From: Lotus japonicus
Taxonomy: Eukaryota; Streptophyta; Magnoliopsida; Fabales; Fabaceae
Direction of reading: 5' to 3'
DNA length: 64,000 nt
Assembly (NCBI RefSeq): GCF_012489685.1
Contig: NC_080043.1
Location: forward strand, 59,480,289-59,544,288
Below the pieces are notes generated by a model. It had not been told where the DNA came from. It did not search any database and saw only the letters and a list, made by a program, of their open reading frames with translations. Made by a program: the position numbers and the translations under genes. Below are positions 1-12,291 of the stretch, piece after piece; the first letter of the stretch is position 1; each line of letters starts with the position of its first letter.

Positions 1-2825
1 GATTTTTCTCCTTTCTTTTTTTTTTCTTTCTCTTTTGAAGTATAAGCAGATTTGACAATATTTACAAAGAGATTGAATCTGAAATCGCACAGAAACTTTA
101 GCACAAGAGCCTTCTCCCCCCAACTTGCATACAACCCACACTAGTGAATGCTCTCTTAGCCTATCAAGCTTAGGAGAAGTCATTGTTTTTCTTTTAGGTT
201 TAGGGTTATAATCATGAACAAAACACAAATCTTCAACTTTATGGCTCAAAGGGGTAACAAATGGATTTTAATTGACATAGGTAGGCTGTTTGGCTAAGTA
301 GCTATATATACACAACAAAATATGCTTTGATCCTTTCCTATCAATTCCATGCAACCAATGATATCAGAGACTCAAACAAAATCAACCATGTAAAGCAGTG
401 ATGTTCTCTCAACTCACAGTGTATAGGAACACTCCCTCACAGGCTAAAAAGTTTCAAACTTCCCTGATTTTCAAGTAATTTTCATGTATGCTTCAAGAAT
501 TCCAAGTAAATCATGCAATCATATCAAGTCACGGTATCAATGAGTGCAAAACACAATTTAAATCATGGAATCATTCATTTTTTTTATAGCATATATCAAG
601 CAATTCTCACAACAGTCATGCTAGTATTGAAAACAGTTAGAGAAACATGAAATCTAGGACACAAGTGTTGTATATAAAACTATACTATTTAAAAAAAGAA
701 ACTAGAAACAAGGTAAAGTGGACTCCCTCATGATGTGAATGCTTTGAATCCAAGATCTCTCCTCAAATCCTTGATCTCTCACTCCCTCCATGAGGAATGG
801 ACTGTCCTCAGGCCAAACAATATGATTTTCCTGTTAATCCGCCTTATAGTCACTTGAAACATGTTAGAATACAAGAGAGAAATGAGAAACAAACAGTGTT
901 ATAATAATAAAAAAATCAAGTACATATGAAAATATACTTCAAGATCTTTCCAAAGAGTGGTCATTTGCTCAAATCTGATAAGAAATGAAGAAGTTATGTG
1001 CATTTGAAGTAAATGATGCATTGCTGTTTCAGGGGTGGCGCTTAGCACCTCTAATAAGCCGCTAAGCGGATTGTGGACAACAGCCACACCAGAACATGAT
1101 CTGCAAAACTGTTGCAGCTCAAGCTTAGCTTTTTCACAAGTACCACATCCATACTTTGTTCAAGGCAAACTTCTCATCCATCATCCTTCCTATTACTCTC
1201 TAAATACTCAATCAAACATGCTCATATCAATTTCACAACACAATTTCTTCCGAAAATCTCAGATTTTAAAGAATCAAATTGACAATTTTCACAAGAACTC
1301 AAAACACTATAATCACAAGTGGGTAGGTCAAATTTTGAGTTTTAAACTTTTAAAGCATGCTAATTGATCTATTCACATTCATTCATCATATGAAACATGT
1401 CTAGGCCTTAAAAGTCAATAATCAAGCACAATTTACCAAAGATTCACAATTCTAAGCTTTCTAAGACAAGTTTCGTGCATTTTCACAACTCAATAGGCCA
1501 AATTTTGATATTCTCACTTATAGCACATGTTAATTGGTCCATACACATTCAAATGCCCTAAGAAACTTGTGCATACATTAAAATTAGCAATCCAAGAAGA
1601 TTTAGCACAATAGTCACTCCAAGGTTAATTTCGGGTCAAATATTCACTATTTCACAAGTCACTACCTCATATTTTGACAATTTCACATTTTCTTCATGCT
1701 TGGCTTCAAAACCATCTATTAACATCACTTAAAAGTTGTTGAGAGCTTTAAGATACACAATTGAAGCACATGGCATCATAACTCACTCCATGACCTTGAA
1801 AAGCACAAATTGACCTTCATTTTTGAAATTCCTTCACATTATCAAAGAGTTCACTAAAACCTATACTAAAACTTGAAAAACGACGTCCAAAACACATTAT
1901 GAGATGGTTCACAAGCAATAGGAAGCAAATTTGCACAGTTTATGCAGAAAACATCATAGAGGGACTTGTTTTTCACTTAAGACCACACAACCACATACCT
2001 TAGATTCTACAATTCATACAAACCTTCCATACCATCAATCCATATGCATTATAAACACTTAGTTGAACCTATACCAACCTTCAAACTCAGATTTTAAACA
2101 AAAATTTCACAGGGTCTAAATTTCATTCAAATTTTATGCATTTTCAAAAGTCACCTCCGCAAATTCAAAGTTTATCATTTTCCTTGCTTCCAAAAGCTTA
2201 TGAACACAAGCAATATATCTATCAAAACTTGTTAAGCACCTTAAAGCACACAATTAATTAAAGCTTCACAAAATCACACTACCACTTACTAAAACACATA
2301 AAAACATAAATATAACAAAAGCAATAAAAACACTGGGTTGCCTCCCAGGAAGCGCTTGTTTAACGTCATTAGCTTGACGCTAGCACTATCATGGTGACCA
2401 CAAACAAGGATTATAGTATAACCCCTTCCTTGTTTTAGGCTTTTTGACTTGGATTTCATCTAGTTTTCTAACAAAGTATTTCCAAGCCATCAAAAACTCA
2501 TTCTTTTTCTTTCTTTTCTCAATCAAACCCAATTCACCTACATTCAACTCACATGCCAAGGTATTTACATGCATATGAATGAATGCAAATTTAAAGTGCT
2601 TTGAAGAATTTGATGGAACTTGTTCATCAAACCTATCAACAAATACAGAGTCAATATGCTCAACATTAATAATTTCATCATTGCATTGGTGATGTGATAT
2701 GCTATCAAAATCTTCAACGCTTACCTCATCCTCATGATGTTTTAACTGTGGAGGGCTTGAAGGAATCGGTAAGTGGTGAAGGGGTGGATCTCTTTCTTCT
2801 TTTTTTGATTTTTCTTCTTCTTCCT
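1..2825 (-). mobile_element. Athila-type retrotransposon, post-pol remnant
   Basis: This AT-rich stretch has no convincing coding sequence. Read on the minus strand, the motif near 2335-2385 (repeated AGCGCTT, GGGAGGCAACCCAG, TTAAACAAGCGCTT) matches the kind of post-pol spacer I know from Athila/Calypso-type Ty3/gypsy elements. The same element supplies the gag scrap at 6637-6852 and the LTR at 7039-8279, so the intervening pol has been deleted. A 61-residue minus ORF at 2389-2574 may be a scrap of element coding sequence. The 3' LTR is not seen and may lie outside the window. The lineage assignment is from motif memory. Confidence 0.55.
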
Positions 2826-3518
2826 TGTAAGACCTGGATTTTCAGAACAAGTTAAGTTTCCGACTCACACGTAGAATCAGTGTAAGCGTGACAGGAGTTT
2901 GATATTTGAGGAAGATTAATGAAGAAGAAAGTTCAGGAATTGCTTGAGGAATGTTGCGTAGTTGTTTTCGGAGTTAGTGCGAGTCGTCTGCACACCTGCC
3001 TAATGGCGAGCGTGTCCAGAATAGGCTATTTCGCTCTTAAAGCAACGTTTTGAGTGAGATTTCGAACTCTCGGAAAATTTAAAGATTCTCTTTATTTTTC
3101 CATCGACCAGCGTTTCATTTCGGAACTCTGGACTGTACGCACGATAGGTTTCACTTTTCGGATGTCCGCCGACGCTAATTTCTTTGCTTCGAAACCCTAT
3201 TTTCGAGCAATGGATGAAGACTTTTTCTATTCGGGACTTCTAACGAAGATTCCGTCCGCATTGCCAGATTTTTTTCGACGTTTCCAATCTTTCTTCAGAA
3301 GGAAGTTTTGTCGTCCGGCGATCACAGCAAAAAGTAGTTTTTCGGGACAGATTTAACTTACACCGCTTTTGAGATTTTCGATATCGTTTTTCCCATATCA
3401 TAGATATTTGTTTTGAGTTCTGGATTTCTGACGCCAGAATCTCTCTTAGAATTCCTTGGTGAACGTGCTGCAAAAATCGGAATCGCGAAATTTTCATTTT
3501 CCCGGGATTTCGCCCGCC

Positions 3519-3526
3519 TATAAATA
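3519..3526 (+). promoter_or_regulatory. LTR TATA box (solo LTR copy 1)
   Basis: TATAAATA about 690 bp from the LTR start, at the position equivalent to the TATA boxes of the other Tekay LTRs (17876-17883 and 26663-26670). Confidence 0.6.
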
Positions 3527-5179
3527 GGCGAAAAAGCAAAATATCTTTCATTTTCCTCCATTAGTGGCCCAAATTCGTGGAGAGCAAGGGGGGAGGATAT
3601 TTTCGCGAAAACTTGACCAATCTTCGTGCAGTTCGTCCCTACTTCTAGGTATCGAGGTAACTAACACGATTCCTACCTCTGATTGTTGTTTCTGTTGCGT
3701 TTCTGAAGTCGTTTCTGTGCTCTAAGTTTTGAGCTTTTTCTAAGATTGTCCGATTTCTCTGATTTCTCGCTTGGGTTATGTTCCTTATGTTCCCCTGAGT
3801 CTAAAACCTCTGTCAGTAAACTCTGATTGCGATTCAGTTGTCCAGGATCTGAAAAATTGACTCAAAACTCTTTTTGTCTCACATTTCGAAACTTTATTGT
3901 CAAAAAGACTTAATCTGACTTCGTGCCTTTAGGATTTGTTGTCACGGATGTCATGAGGATCATTGCTGTCAAATTTGTTTTCAGAACTGATAACTTTGAA
4001 GTTTTGAGCCTTTATTTTGGACCAAAATGCCCCTGCGTAGTCGTATTTCGACCCGATTGTCCGAAAATTGTTCTGACAGTTTCTTTGCCTTAGTTTTACC
4101 CTAAAACTACCTTGTAAACTGATTTGATCGAAGAAAAAGAGCCGAAGCTCTTTTCTCCTTATGGCCGTGGGCTATTTCCTAAGGGGGGGGGGGGGGAGTT
4201 TTTCGTTTTCGAAAACTTGTCTTTTCGTACCTGATTGTCCTATTCTGAAGCTTTAATGCTTTTTCTATCGTTTATGTATTTTTTTGCGATCGAACTAATC
4301 GATTTTGTTTGGATTCTGCTTTGTTTTTCTCCGAGGTTCAGTTGAGGGAACTTTGGAAGACTCAGAGCAATTGTTTGAGGAGAACTTTGTTTGCGAAGCT
4401 GGAACAGCTCGAGGTTAGGGCAACTTACATATATATTAGCTATGATTTCATAATAGGCGTCGATAAATTCGACTTATGCTTTGCTATGATATTGATTATG
4501 ATGATGGTTTATTGTTATGAATGTTTTCATAACTTATGATGTTGATGTTGTGTTGGATTGAGCGTTTTGACGCGACTTCGGAGTGGAGATTCATTGATCT
4601 GGTGATCTTTGACATTTCGGGTTGGATGAACAACCCTAGGCAAGTCCAAACGAGGGGTTTGAGGCTTAGCCATTTGTTGGGATTCGTTTGAATACTTAGA
4701 CTTTCCCCGGGAAACTTCTTTTGGAGGGTTTTTGGAAAACTTAGAATGATTAGAATTTCGAAAACTAGAGACTCTGGGAGACTTAGACTTTGAGAAGTAA
4801 ACTCATAACTTGACTAATTCAATTCGAAACGTTTTTACTAAACGAATAATCATAGGAGAACTAAAGGGGAGAATATTTACGAAAGACGGGGAAAAGTCGG
4901 CTTTTGTTGTGGGTTTGGAGAGTTTTGGAATTGGGGAAAGCCACTAAGGTGAGCTATGGTGATGATTGAAAGTCACCGAGTACTCTAGTACTCTTGGGAG
5001 TGTTGTTCGAGTCGTGCTGTATTGACCGGCACAGACTCTGGGCTTGTTTGTGGGTTTTGTGGTGGGAGTTGTGTTGTATTGACCGACACTAACTCATGGT
5101 TTTGTTGGGATTGGGTTGTGAGCTAAACACTTCCGTGGTAAGGGCGATTCGTTGTTTGGCTAACCATATTGCATCAATC

Positions 5180-5690
5180 GGGTGAATAACGGGAATGGTT
5201 CACCTGTGCATATCATATGGTGAATAACGGGAATGGTTCACCAAGGATGAATAACGGGAATGGTTCATCCAGGATGGATAACGGGAATGGTCCATCCATA
5301 GTGAAGAACAGGAAGCTTCACTGAGGCGTGAGACTTCGTGAAAGCATGGAACTTCACTGAAGCGTGAGACTTCGTGAAAGTGAGTAAGCTTCACTGAGGC
5401 GTGAGACTTCGTGAAAGCAGAAACTTCACTGAGGCGGGAGACCTCGTGGAGACGGGAACCTTCGCTGAAACGGGAGACTTTGCGGAGGCGTACACCTTTG
5501 CTGAAGAGGGAGACTTTGCGGAGGCGTGCAACTTCACTGAAGCGTGAGACTTCGTGAAGGCGCGAAACTTCACTGAAGCGTGAGACTTCGTGAATGTGTG
5601 AGATTTCACTGAAGCGTGAGACTTCGTGAAAGCGTAAGACCCCATTGAAGCGTGAGACTTCATGGAAGCGTGAGATTTCATCGTCGTTTA
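5180..5690 (+). repeat. Two minisatellite blocks inside solo LTR copy 1
   Basis: From about 5180 to 5300 a short unit containing GAATAACGGGAATGGTTCA recurs about four times. From about 5305 to 5690 a unit of about 37 bp built around TTCACTGAAGCGTGAGACTTCGTG recurs about ten times with point changes. The equivalent block in the intact LTR (19421-19680) has about seven units. The repetitive ORFs it generates on the minus strand are translation artefacts of the repeat. Confidence 0.9.
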
Positions 5691-6636
5691 CCCTAGGGCA
5701 ACGACAGGGAACATTGGTTTAGTTGGATACGTGTGTGTTGGGAGGACGATACATTGTTTGACTAACCTTATCACCTAACTTCATATGTTGAGATTATGAT
5801 GATTTGATGTTGATGAACATCGTTAGGTATTAATGATTGAACTGTGTAGGAGATTCGAGAACATGCTATGTATATACCTTAGAGTAGGCAATACATAACT
5901 TATATGTATATATATACAACATATGTATATATCCCCTTTATCACAAGTTGATTGTATATCTATTGTATTCTGTAAGTTGACCCTAGCGCCTTGGCTTTGT
6001 TTGTATGTTTGTGTTTGGGCGGTCGGCCTGCTGCCAGGCGTCTGTCAGCCGGTTCGTGATGATTCGTTGTGCGGGAAAGACCCGGAGCAGAACGACTATT
6101 ACTGAAGCTTTCGACGAGGACCCGGACTTCATGCCTGATCGAGGGAGGGTCGATGATAGTAGTGTGGGGTATGGGTGGTTAGAGTCTTTTGGAGTTGGTT
6201 GTTACTGTAATAGCTCTGATTCGTTTTGCTTTTGGGACAGGGTAGGTTCCCGATGCATGGCTTTTTGTGTGGTTCTCTTACGGAGGGATCACAGTGAGTC
6301 AGTCGGACCATAGTGGTCTTTGCTTAGGCCATTTTGAGGCCGACTTTCTCCTAGTGGTTTGTAATTATACTTTTTCTCACTCACACTTCTGGATCTGTAA
6401 ATATTTGCCTACGGGCACACTACTTTGGAGTCACTGCGAGTGTGTGGGGCGTGGAAGTGCAGCTGAGGCTGTACATGTTTATATTTGATGTATATCGGTT
6501 AGTTTAGTAGTTGGGTTTTGTCTTTACTTCCTTATCGTTTTGATTTAAAGGAAAGAAAACGAAAAAAAATTACCTGTTTTCCGCGTAAAGATTATTTTTG
6601 GTTACTAAAGTGACACCTGGAAATTGGGGTGTTACA

Positions 6637-6852
6637 TTCCTCACTTTCTTCCACTTGTGCTTCAACAATTCCTCTTCCATGTTCAGCTACCTTGTTAGCT
6701 AACTTTCCCAATTGATCCTCCAAGTTCTTGATGGAAGCCTCAGTATTCTTTTGATGAATCATTGATAATTGCATGAATTGCACCAAGGTATCCTCAAGCT
6801 TAGAAATCCTATCCTCTTCAAAGGCATAGTATGTCTGAGATGATTGAAACAT
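6637..6852 (-). pseudogene. Athila-type gag fragment
   Basis: The minus-strand reading frame entering from 6852 encodes a short gag-like piece with the pattern LEDTLVQFMQLS, then NTEASIKNLEDQLGKLA, which resembles the Athila/Calypso gag segment upstream of the zinc knuckle. It is cut by the solo LTR at 6636 and does not resume as gag on the far side (below 2826), so most of gag-pol is gone. It lies in the right orientation for the PBS and LTR at 7018-8279. No intact ORF is possible. Confidence 0.65.
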
Positions 6853-7017
6853 TTTGAAAGTAGTGATTCAGAAGCTTCTTGTTGCTTCTCCACTTGAACT
6901 AGCTAACTAACACAAGAGATTAGTAACAACAAGGAAAGTTAAACTGAAAACAAAAACTATACACTATATTCACAATCATTCAAGAATGAAAACTATTGCA
7001 ATTAGTATTGGCACACC

Positions 7018-7035
7018 TCCCCGGCAACGACGCCA
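7018..7035 (-). other. Primer-binding site (tRNA-Asp-like) of Athila-type element
   Basis: On the minus strand this reads TGGCGTCGTTGCCGGGGA, one base from the tRNA-Asp-type PBS typical of Athila elements, three bases inside the LTR boundary at 7039. It fixes the orientation of the element as minus. Confidence 0.8.
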
Positions 7036-7038
7036 TTT

Positions 7039-8279
7039 TGTTGAAAGATTTTTTTACCACTCTACGTTTGAATCTCTCAAGACTCAATTGTAGTATAGTA
7101 AAGGGTTTTGTCGTATCCACCGGGAGGTGTAACACTATGTCATTCAATAGTTGACAAACTTAAATGATGGAATCATAAGAGATTGATTGTTTATACATGA
7201 AACTAAATGAAAAGCAAATAAACTAACAGAGAAACAACAGATATGAGGAATTGTTGGGATTAGACTTCATTGTTTGACCTTTTTGCATTCTAGTGATTCA
7301 AATACATAACATGTTCAAGCATATGATTCATCTACACCAATTCAACCCTACGTCATCGATGTCTTGCATGAGTGGATATCAATAACTCTCTAATCCTAAA
7401 CATTGATGTCTCACATGATTAAGAAAGAAAGTTATCATGAAGTTTGGGTGTTTAGTGACTAACAAACCTAACTCTATGGCTAGCAATTAAGATTATTAGG
7501 TGATTAACTCTAGTTCGGACTCAAACGTTGTAGCTTCCGCTCACAAGTCGAATCAAACAAAATACCATAGGTGATCAATCTAAGATATAACATGAAGATC
7601 AAGAGAAAACCACTAAATCAACAACTAGAAACATGCTTTACATTGAAGAGAATCACATAGAGAGCATAGGTATCATACAACTACATCAAATCCCAACAAA
7701 AGAGAGATTAGCTATCCATTTTCATGGGAAATGGATAGCTTTACAAATAAAGAAGAAGAATTAGAAGAACCGAAACCGTCGCGATGTCTCGCCGCCGAAT
7801 CCGATACCCAAACCTCTTCTCTAGCCTCCTAAGCCTCTCTCCTTGTCTCTCAAGTGTTTCCCTCTGTTAGGGTTCTATTCTCCTCAAGTTCTCTCCACCA
7901 GATTCTTAAGAGAAGCTTTTTATATTGAAAAAACGCAGTACAGGGCGCTGGGCGGCCTGTTTTGGGCGCTGGGCGGCCAGATAACTTCAGGGGAAGGTTT
8001 CTTGCACCGCCTTGGGCACTGGGCGGCCTCTGCAGGCCGCTGGGCGCCCAGTACATCTTCAAAATCCATTTTTCTTGCCAAAACATGCCCTCTTCCTTGA
8101 ATCTTCAATCCTACAATACAAGTTGAGATTAAAATCAAAGTTTAGCACATCTTAGCCTAAAGTTCACCTATCAATAAGTTCTAATCAAAAAAAGTAGGAT
8201 TTGATCAAGATTTATCATGAATTCATAAGGATAAATGCCTAAGTTACTCATCGAAATTAGGTAAAATTGGCACTTAGCA
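7039..8279 (-). mobile_element. 5' LTR of Athila-type element (minus orientation)
   Basis: The segment begins TGTTGAAAG next to the PBS and ends about 8279 (CACTTAGCA), giving about 1.24 kb with TG/CA ends. A second copy in the opposite orientation occurs at 56273-58555: both share the edge that reads GGTAAAAAAA-CTTTCAACA on one strand and the opposite edge starting TGATAAGTGC or TGCTAAGTGC. The right edge abuts a decayed Tat-type element. ORFs inside (7843-8138) are not recognisable. Confidence 0.7.
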
Positions 8280-8484
8280 GTGCGGCCTTGCCGGTTTGGT
8301 CCCGGCGAGGACTTACAGTTGTTAGGGACCCAATGGCCATATAGGTTTACCCAGACTTATGCCTAGTTTTATTCTCGCCCATATTTCGGGGAGGTCTCGT
8401 TTCCCATATTTCAGGGAGACTTTTGGGATAAGCAGCTTATCCTGGGATAAGTAGCTTATCCGCACACATGGCCAACGAGAGGTC

Positions 8485-8705
8485 AGCGATTCGCGCCGGA
8501 CTTTCCGGAGCAATCCCCAGACATCAAGGTCGTGTTGGGATTGCCACCTTCAGGGAATTTTTCCCACCGGGCGAACGTGACATGTTAGTTGAGTTGCTAT
8601 CTGGGTAGCAGCGGTTCGCGTCGGACTTTTCCGGAGCGATCCCCAGACATCAAGGTCCTGTTGAGATCGCCACCTTCAGGGAATTTTTCCCACCGGGCGA
8701 CCGTC
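8485..8705. repeat. Two-copy 125-bp tandem duplication
   Basis: The motif CCCCAGACATCAAGGTC recurs at about 8515 and 8640, followed each time by a matching stretch ending TTTTTCCCACCGGGCGA. The copies differ at several bases. It lies in the non-coding 3' part of the Tat-type element. Confidence 0.8.
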
Positions 8706-9118
8706 TTATTATAGTCGAGCTTGGAGTATTGCTTGAGAATATCCTTTTGTATTTGATTTGTGAAAGATTTTACATCGAGGGATGCCTCGTTAAAAAACTC
8801 CCGTGTCGGAAAAAAAGAGTGCATCTTTATTTTTGGTCCTAATTTTTTGGTTCCTTTGTTGCGTCCTCGCTCCTGCTTTCTACATGCTTCCGCTTCCAGC
8901 CCCTCAGGTCAAAGTATCACTCCCATCACCTCATCTTTCGAGCCCGACGTGCTCGCCACCCACTCATTGATATTGCAGGATTGGTTTCTTTCCCTGCCCG
9001 CCTCGTGGTAATGAGGGACTTCTCCTATCTTGCCTTTCTGCTTGTCGCGCTTGGATGTCCTTGACTTGAAAGCTACCGAGCCCACCGGCTTCCAATATCT
9101 TGCCTCTCTTTTACCTTT

Positions 9119-11838
9119 TCATGGGCGGCAACTCACTGGGCTCCCTCTCCTCGCCTTCTGCTTGTCTTTAGACCGTTCGCGCGCCCTGTTACCGCTTTTC
9201 CCGTCGCTGCCTTGCTGGATGATTCGCTGATCCATTCCTTGAATTGCCACACCTTTTCTCTTTTGTTCATCTCGCCCTGTATTCAAGAGATTCGGCTTCC
9301 TAAACATTGGCAATCCCCAAAGCGTTGGGTCCTTCGGACTCCAGCTAAAGAGGTCAAAATTGTCTTCTACTAGCTTCTCTAGGCGCCTCTCTTGGCTGAC
9401 CGTCAGCCTGGGCTCGATCGCCAGCACCCCTCTGCTGAACTTATACGCCTCTAAATCCGCGATCACACCTGCCAACGCTCTTCTGCATGAGCGTCCGTGA
9501 ACTGTCCATCCCTGCCCGTCCTACCATCTATCCTAACCTGTCCTTGGTTGCTCCCTGACCTTGCTATTCTCCCGTCAATCATCTGCTTCAATCTCCCCTG
9601 TATGTCTTGATTACCTTGGATGACCTCAACCTCATGACACCTGTGTCCCTCGCCAGCTCCCTTTTTTCCATACAGACTGAGACAGTTGTTATAACACTCT
9701 CTCGCCCTCCTCTGATCAACCATAATCTTTCCCACTCTTCCGCACATCAGCGGATATTTCACCGCCAGGTGAGCTGTCGAAATCACCGCGCAGAGGCGAT
9801 TGAGCGTGTTCCTTCCAATGATGATGTTGTATGATAATACGACCTGCAACACAAGATACCTTACGAGGAGGAGCTTGGCGTTCTCGTCGACACCAAAAAT
9901 TGTGTCCAAATCTATATATCCGCGTACCCAGACTTGCTCGCCCGAGAAGCCTACCAACGTTCCTGTGTAGGGCATCAAATCTTTGTCCGTCGGTCCCAAT
10001 TGATCAAATGCATCGCCGTAGATAATGTCGGCAGAGCTCCCCTGGTCTAAAAGAATTCGCCGCACATTGAAACTGTTGATCCTTATCATCACAACCAAAG
10101 GATCATCCTTGTGCGTTTTGATCCCCTCAAAATTCGTTGATGATATCACAATATCTGGATGTTGGAAACCAAATGGGGTCTCATACTGTTGTACCGATGT
10201 CACTGCTCTCACGTGCCTTCGTCTCGCCGAGGCCGTGTCTCCGCCTCCACCAAAGCCACCCGCGATTGTGTTTATTGTCCCAACTGGCGGCTCAAGATCC
10301 TCATTAAACGTTTCTTCCGCCCCCTTCTTCCTTGTCGCCAGTGTTTCCTTTTTGTCAGTGGCTGGCATACGGCGGCGGTCGTCCCGCCTGCGGTCATCCT
10401 GCTGGCGGCCCCCTTTGTACCGGTTTCCCTGCTGTCGCTCTCCATTCCACCTATCGCTGCGGTCATTCATCTGCGACCGCCCCGCCCGAATGAGTCTCTC
10501 AATTTCGTTTTTCAGTGTAAAGCAATCCCTCATGTCATGGCCTGCTGAACGGTGATACTCGCACCACTTTGTTTTATCCAACGCCGCTCGAGGCGGGTCG
10601 ATCTCTTTCTCGCCTTCCTCAACTGCCTGGGTCGCCTTGACCTCACGAAGTAGCTCCGTCAAATGTGCATTTAGACTATTCCCTGACTACTCTCGCCGAA
10701 GAGAGTCAGCCTGATGCCACGATCTGCGGCACTCGAAATTTTTCCTCTTAGGGTACAATGGCTCCTTCACAGCTTTTTCCCATGACCTCACTTTCCTGTC
10801 TCGCCTCTTGCTGCCCTTTCCTATCTCCTTACTCTGTTTTCCTTCTGGCGATGTGTCCCTCTGTTCGCCATCCTTCTCCTTTTTCGCGCGCCTTCGCTTG
10901 AAAGCATAATCCTCCTCGTCCAGAATGTAGGTGCTCGCTCGCGCGCGGATCTTTGCCATGGGCCGACCTGGCTTATGGCTCAGTTTTCTATTCAGCTTCC
11001 CCGGCTGCAACCCGTTCTTGAAGGCACGCGCACAAGCATGCAGCTCTGATTCCACAATCTTGACGGACGCCGCGCTGAATCGTTTCACGTACTACTTCAG
11101 AGTGTCGCCCTCGGACTGGCGGACATTAAACTGATCCTCAATTGTTACCTGCTTGGTTTTACTGGCGGAAATCTGGACGAGGAACTTTGATGAGAAATCA
11201 CAAAAATTCGTGATCGATCCTCGGGGTAGAGTTGTGAACCACGCCATGGTTGTGCCTTTGAATGTAGTTGGAAACATTCTACACTTTACTGCGTCGGAAG
11301 CGGCACTAATTACCATTTTTGTGTTAAAAACTAGAAGATGCTCCTTGGGATCAGCTTTCCCGCTATATGTCTCAAGGACAATATTCTTCATGTTATCCGG
11401 GATAGCCACCTCCCTCACCGCCGCCGAGAACGGTTCAAATTCAGCCACGGCTTCTGCTTCGCGCTCCCCTTCATCCTGTTGCTCGTAACGATAATATTCC
11501 AACTGTTCCTGTAAGTAATCGTTTCGCTGTCGTATATCATCGAATCTACGGACCAAGCGCCTCCAATCTTGTCCAGAGATCGGTGCTTGAGGTGCCGGAA
11601 TCTCCTCTTCCGAAGCTCCGGGGGAATGCATCGGTGACCTCTGCTGCTCCGGTGAAGTTGGCGGAGAAGGTATTGGAGGCGTTGGAGAAGGAGGAGGTGG
11701 AGGTGGAGGCGGAGGAGTTAACTGATCTGTTTCTTCACGGTGAACCTGCTCGTGTTGCGGCCCGTCTCTCACGCGACGTGGAGGTGAACCGCGCTGCCGC
11801 GCCTGATCTTCGTCGCGTCGTCGACGACGTGTCTCCAT
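9119..11838 (-). pseudogene. Tat-type gag-protease(-pol start), disabled
   Basis: One minus-strand frame runs from an ATG at 11838 to 9463, broken by in-frame stops at 11092-11094 and about 10687-10689. The N-terminus is basic (METRRRRRDED), followed by a proline-rich run and a retrotransposon gag core with MAWFTTLPRGSI. The intact relative at 62879 has Glu codon GAG where the first stop (TAG) stands here. Further on come a CxxH-type knuckle (CEYHRSAGHDMRDC) and an aspartic protease with DQGSSADIIY, where Tat elements usually have DGGSS or DTGSS. From 9475 another frame has a pol-start motif (LVEDNFDLFSWSP) and then ends at 9119. Coding is lost beyond that. Confidence 0.8.
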
Positions 11839-11962
11839 CGATCTTTGCTAGTGAGACGAAGAACTCGACCAAAAATCTAAAAACCGAAGAAAATCACACA
11901 GAGAATCGAACTTCTCTGGATCAAATCACAATCCATGTAGTCCGGGAATCGAACTCTACCGT

Positions 11963-11980
11963 TCCCCACAGACGGCGCCA
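11963..11980 (-). other. Primer-binding site of Tat-type element
   Basis: Minus strand reads TGGCGCCGTCTGTGGGGA, identical to the PBS of the plus-strand copy at 62717-62734, and lies two bases from the LTR edge at 11983. Confidence 0.8.
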
Positions 11981-11982
11981 AA

Positions 11983-12290
11983 TGTTCTATGCAAGAACAT
12001 AGAGATGAGGTATAGTACCTAGAGTGTAAGGAACGTGATGTGAGATTCCTAGAGAGAATGAGAGCGTAACCGCTTTAGAGAGAGAAAGTAACTGAATTTC
12101 AATCTTGTTATTTCTCAAATGAGCTAAGAGTCCTTTACAATTGGTATTCATCCTCTATTTATAGATGTGGAGTTGGGCTTGACGCCTCTAACCTTTCCTA
12201 TTGGGCCGGTTGGGCCTCGGGGAGGAGGCCCAAATCCCTGGTCCGCTCATCGCCCTAAGTTGGCGCTCCTGGGCGAGGGACCCTGGGGTC
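11983..12290 (-). mobile_element. 5' LTR of the minus-strand Tat-type element
   Basis: About 300 bp from TGTTCTATGC at the PBS side. On the minus strand it has TATAAATA (revcomp of 12156-12163), a CT-rich leader, and the GGTACTATACCT segment also found in the LTR at 62411-62714. The outer edge is approximate because it merges into an inverted-repeat element with no visible target duplication. Confidence 0.65.
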
Positions 12291-12291
12291 T

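Larger units (their letters stand above)
2826..6636 (+). mobile_element. Solo LTR of a Tekay-type Ty3/gypsy element (copy 1)
   Basis: The 3,811-bp segment begins TGTAAGACC and ends GGGGTGTTACA, the same termini as the LTRs of the complete element at 17202-30106. It is flanked by a perfect 5-bp target duplication TTCCT (2821-2825 and 6637-6641). No PBS, coding region or second LTR is present, so it is a solo LTR left by recombination between LTRs. A TATAAATA box lies at 3519-3526. It is diverged from the intact LTR but shares its layout: promoter, putative splice-donor-like leader, tandem repeat block, conserved 3' end with TTACTAAAGTGAC. It splits an Athila gag remnant, so it is younger than that element. 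Confidence 0.93.
8280..12290 (-). mobile_element. Decayed Tat-type Ty3/gypsy element, minus strand
   Basis: The element reads right to left: LTR from 11983 to about 12290, PBS (11963-11980), gag and protease (11838 to about 9463), a short start of pol (to about 9119), then non-coding sequence to 8280. RT, RNase H, integrase and the second LTR are missing. The gag is clearly related to the intact gag at 62879-64000, and the PBS is identical to that copy. In-frame stops show it is dead. Its left edge coincides with the Athila LTR edge at 8279/8280. Confidence 0.75.

Noticed and set aside
4180..4200. G homopolymer in solo LTR copy 1 as a possible G-quadruplex
   Set aside because: A single G run is not a four-tract motif, and homopolymer length may be a sequencing artefact.
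5200..5681. Minus-strand ORFs with repeating KSHASVKSHAF-like residues
   Set aside because: They are translations of a 37-bp minisatellite in a solo LTR; length is kept open by the repeat, not by selection. The same applies to 19250-19753 and 28037-28540.
5300..5690. CRISPR-like array of direct repeats
   Set aside because: Units are contiguous and degenerate with no unique spacers, and this is plant nuclear DNA.
10025..10555. Plus-strand ORFs of 176 and 129 residues
   Set aside because: They are antisense to the Tat-type gag/protease frame and have no recognisable motifs.
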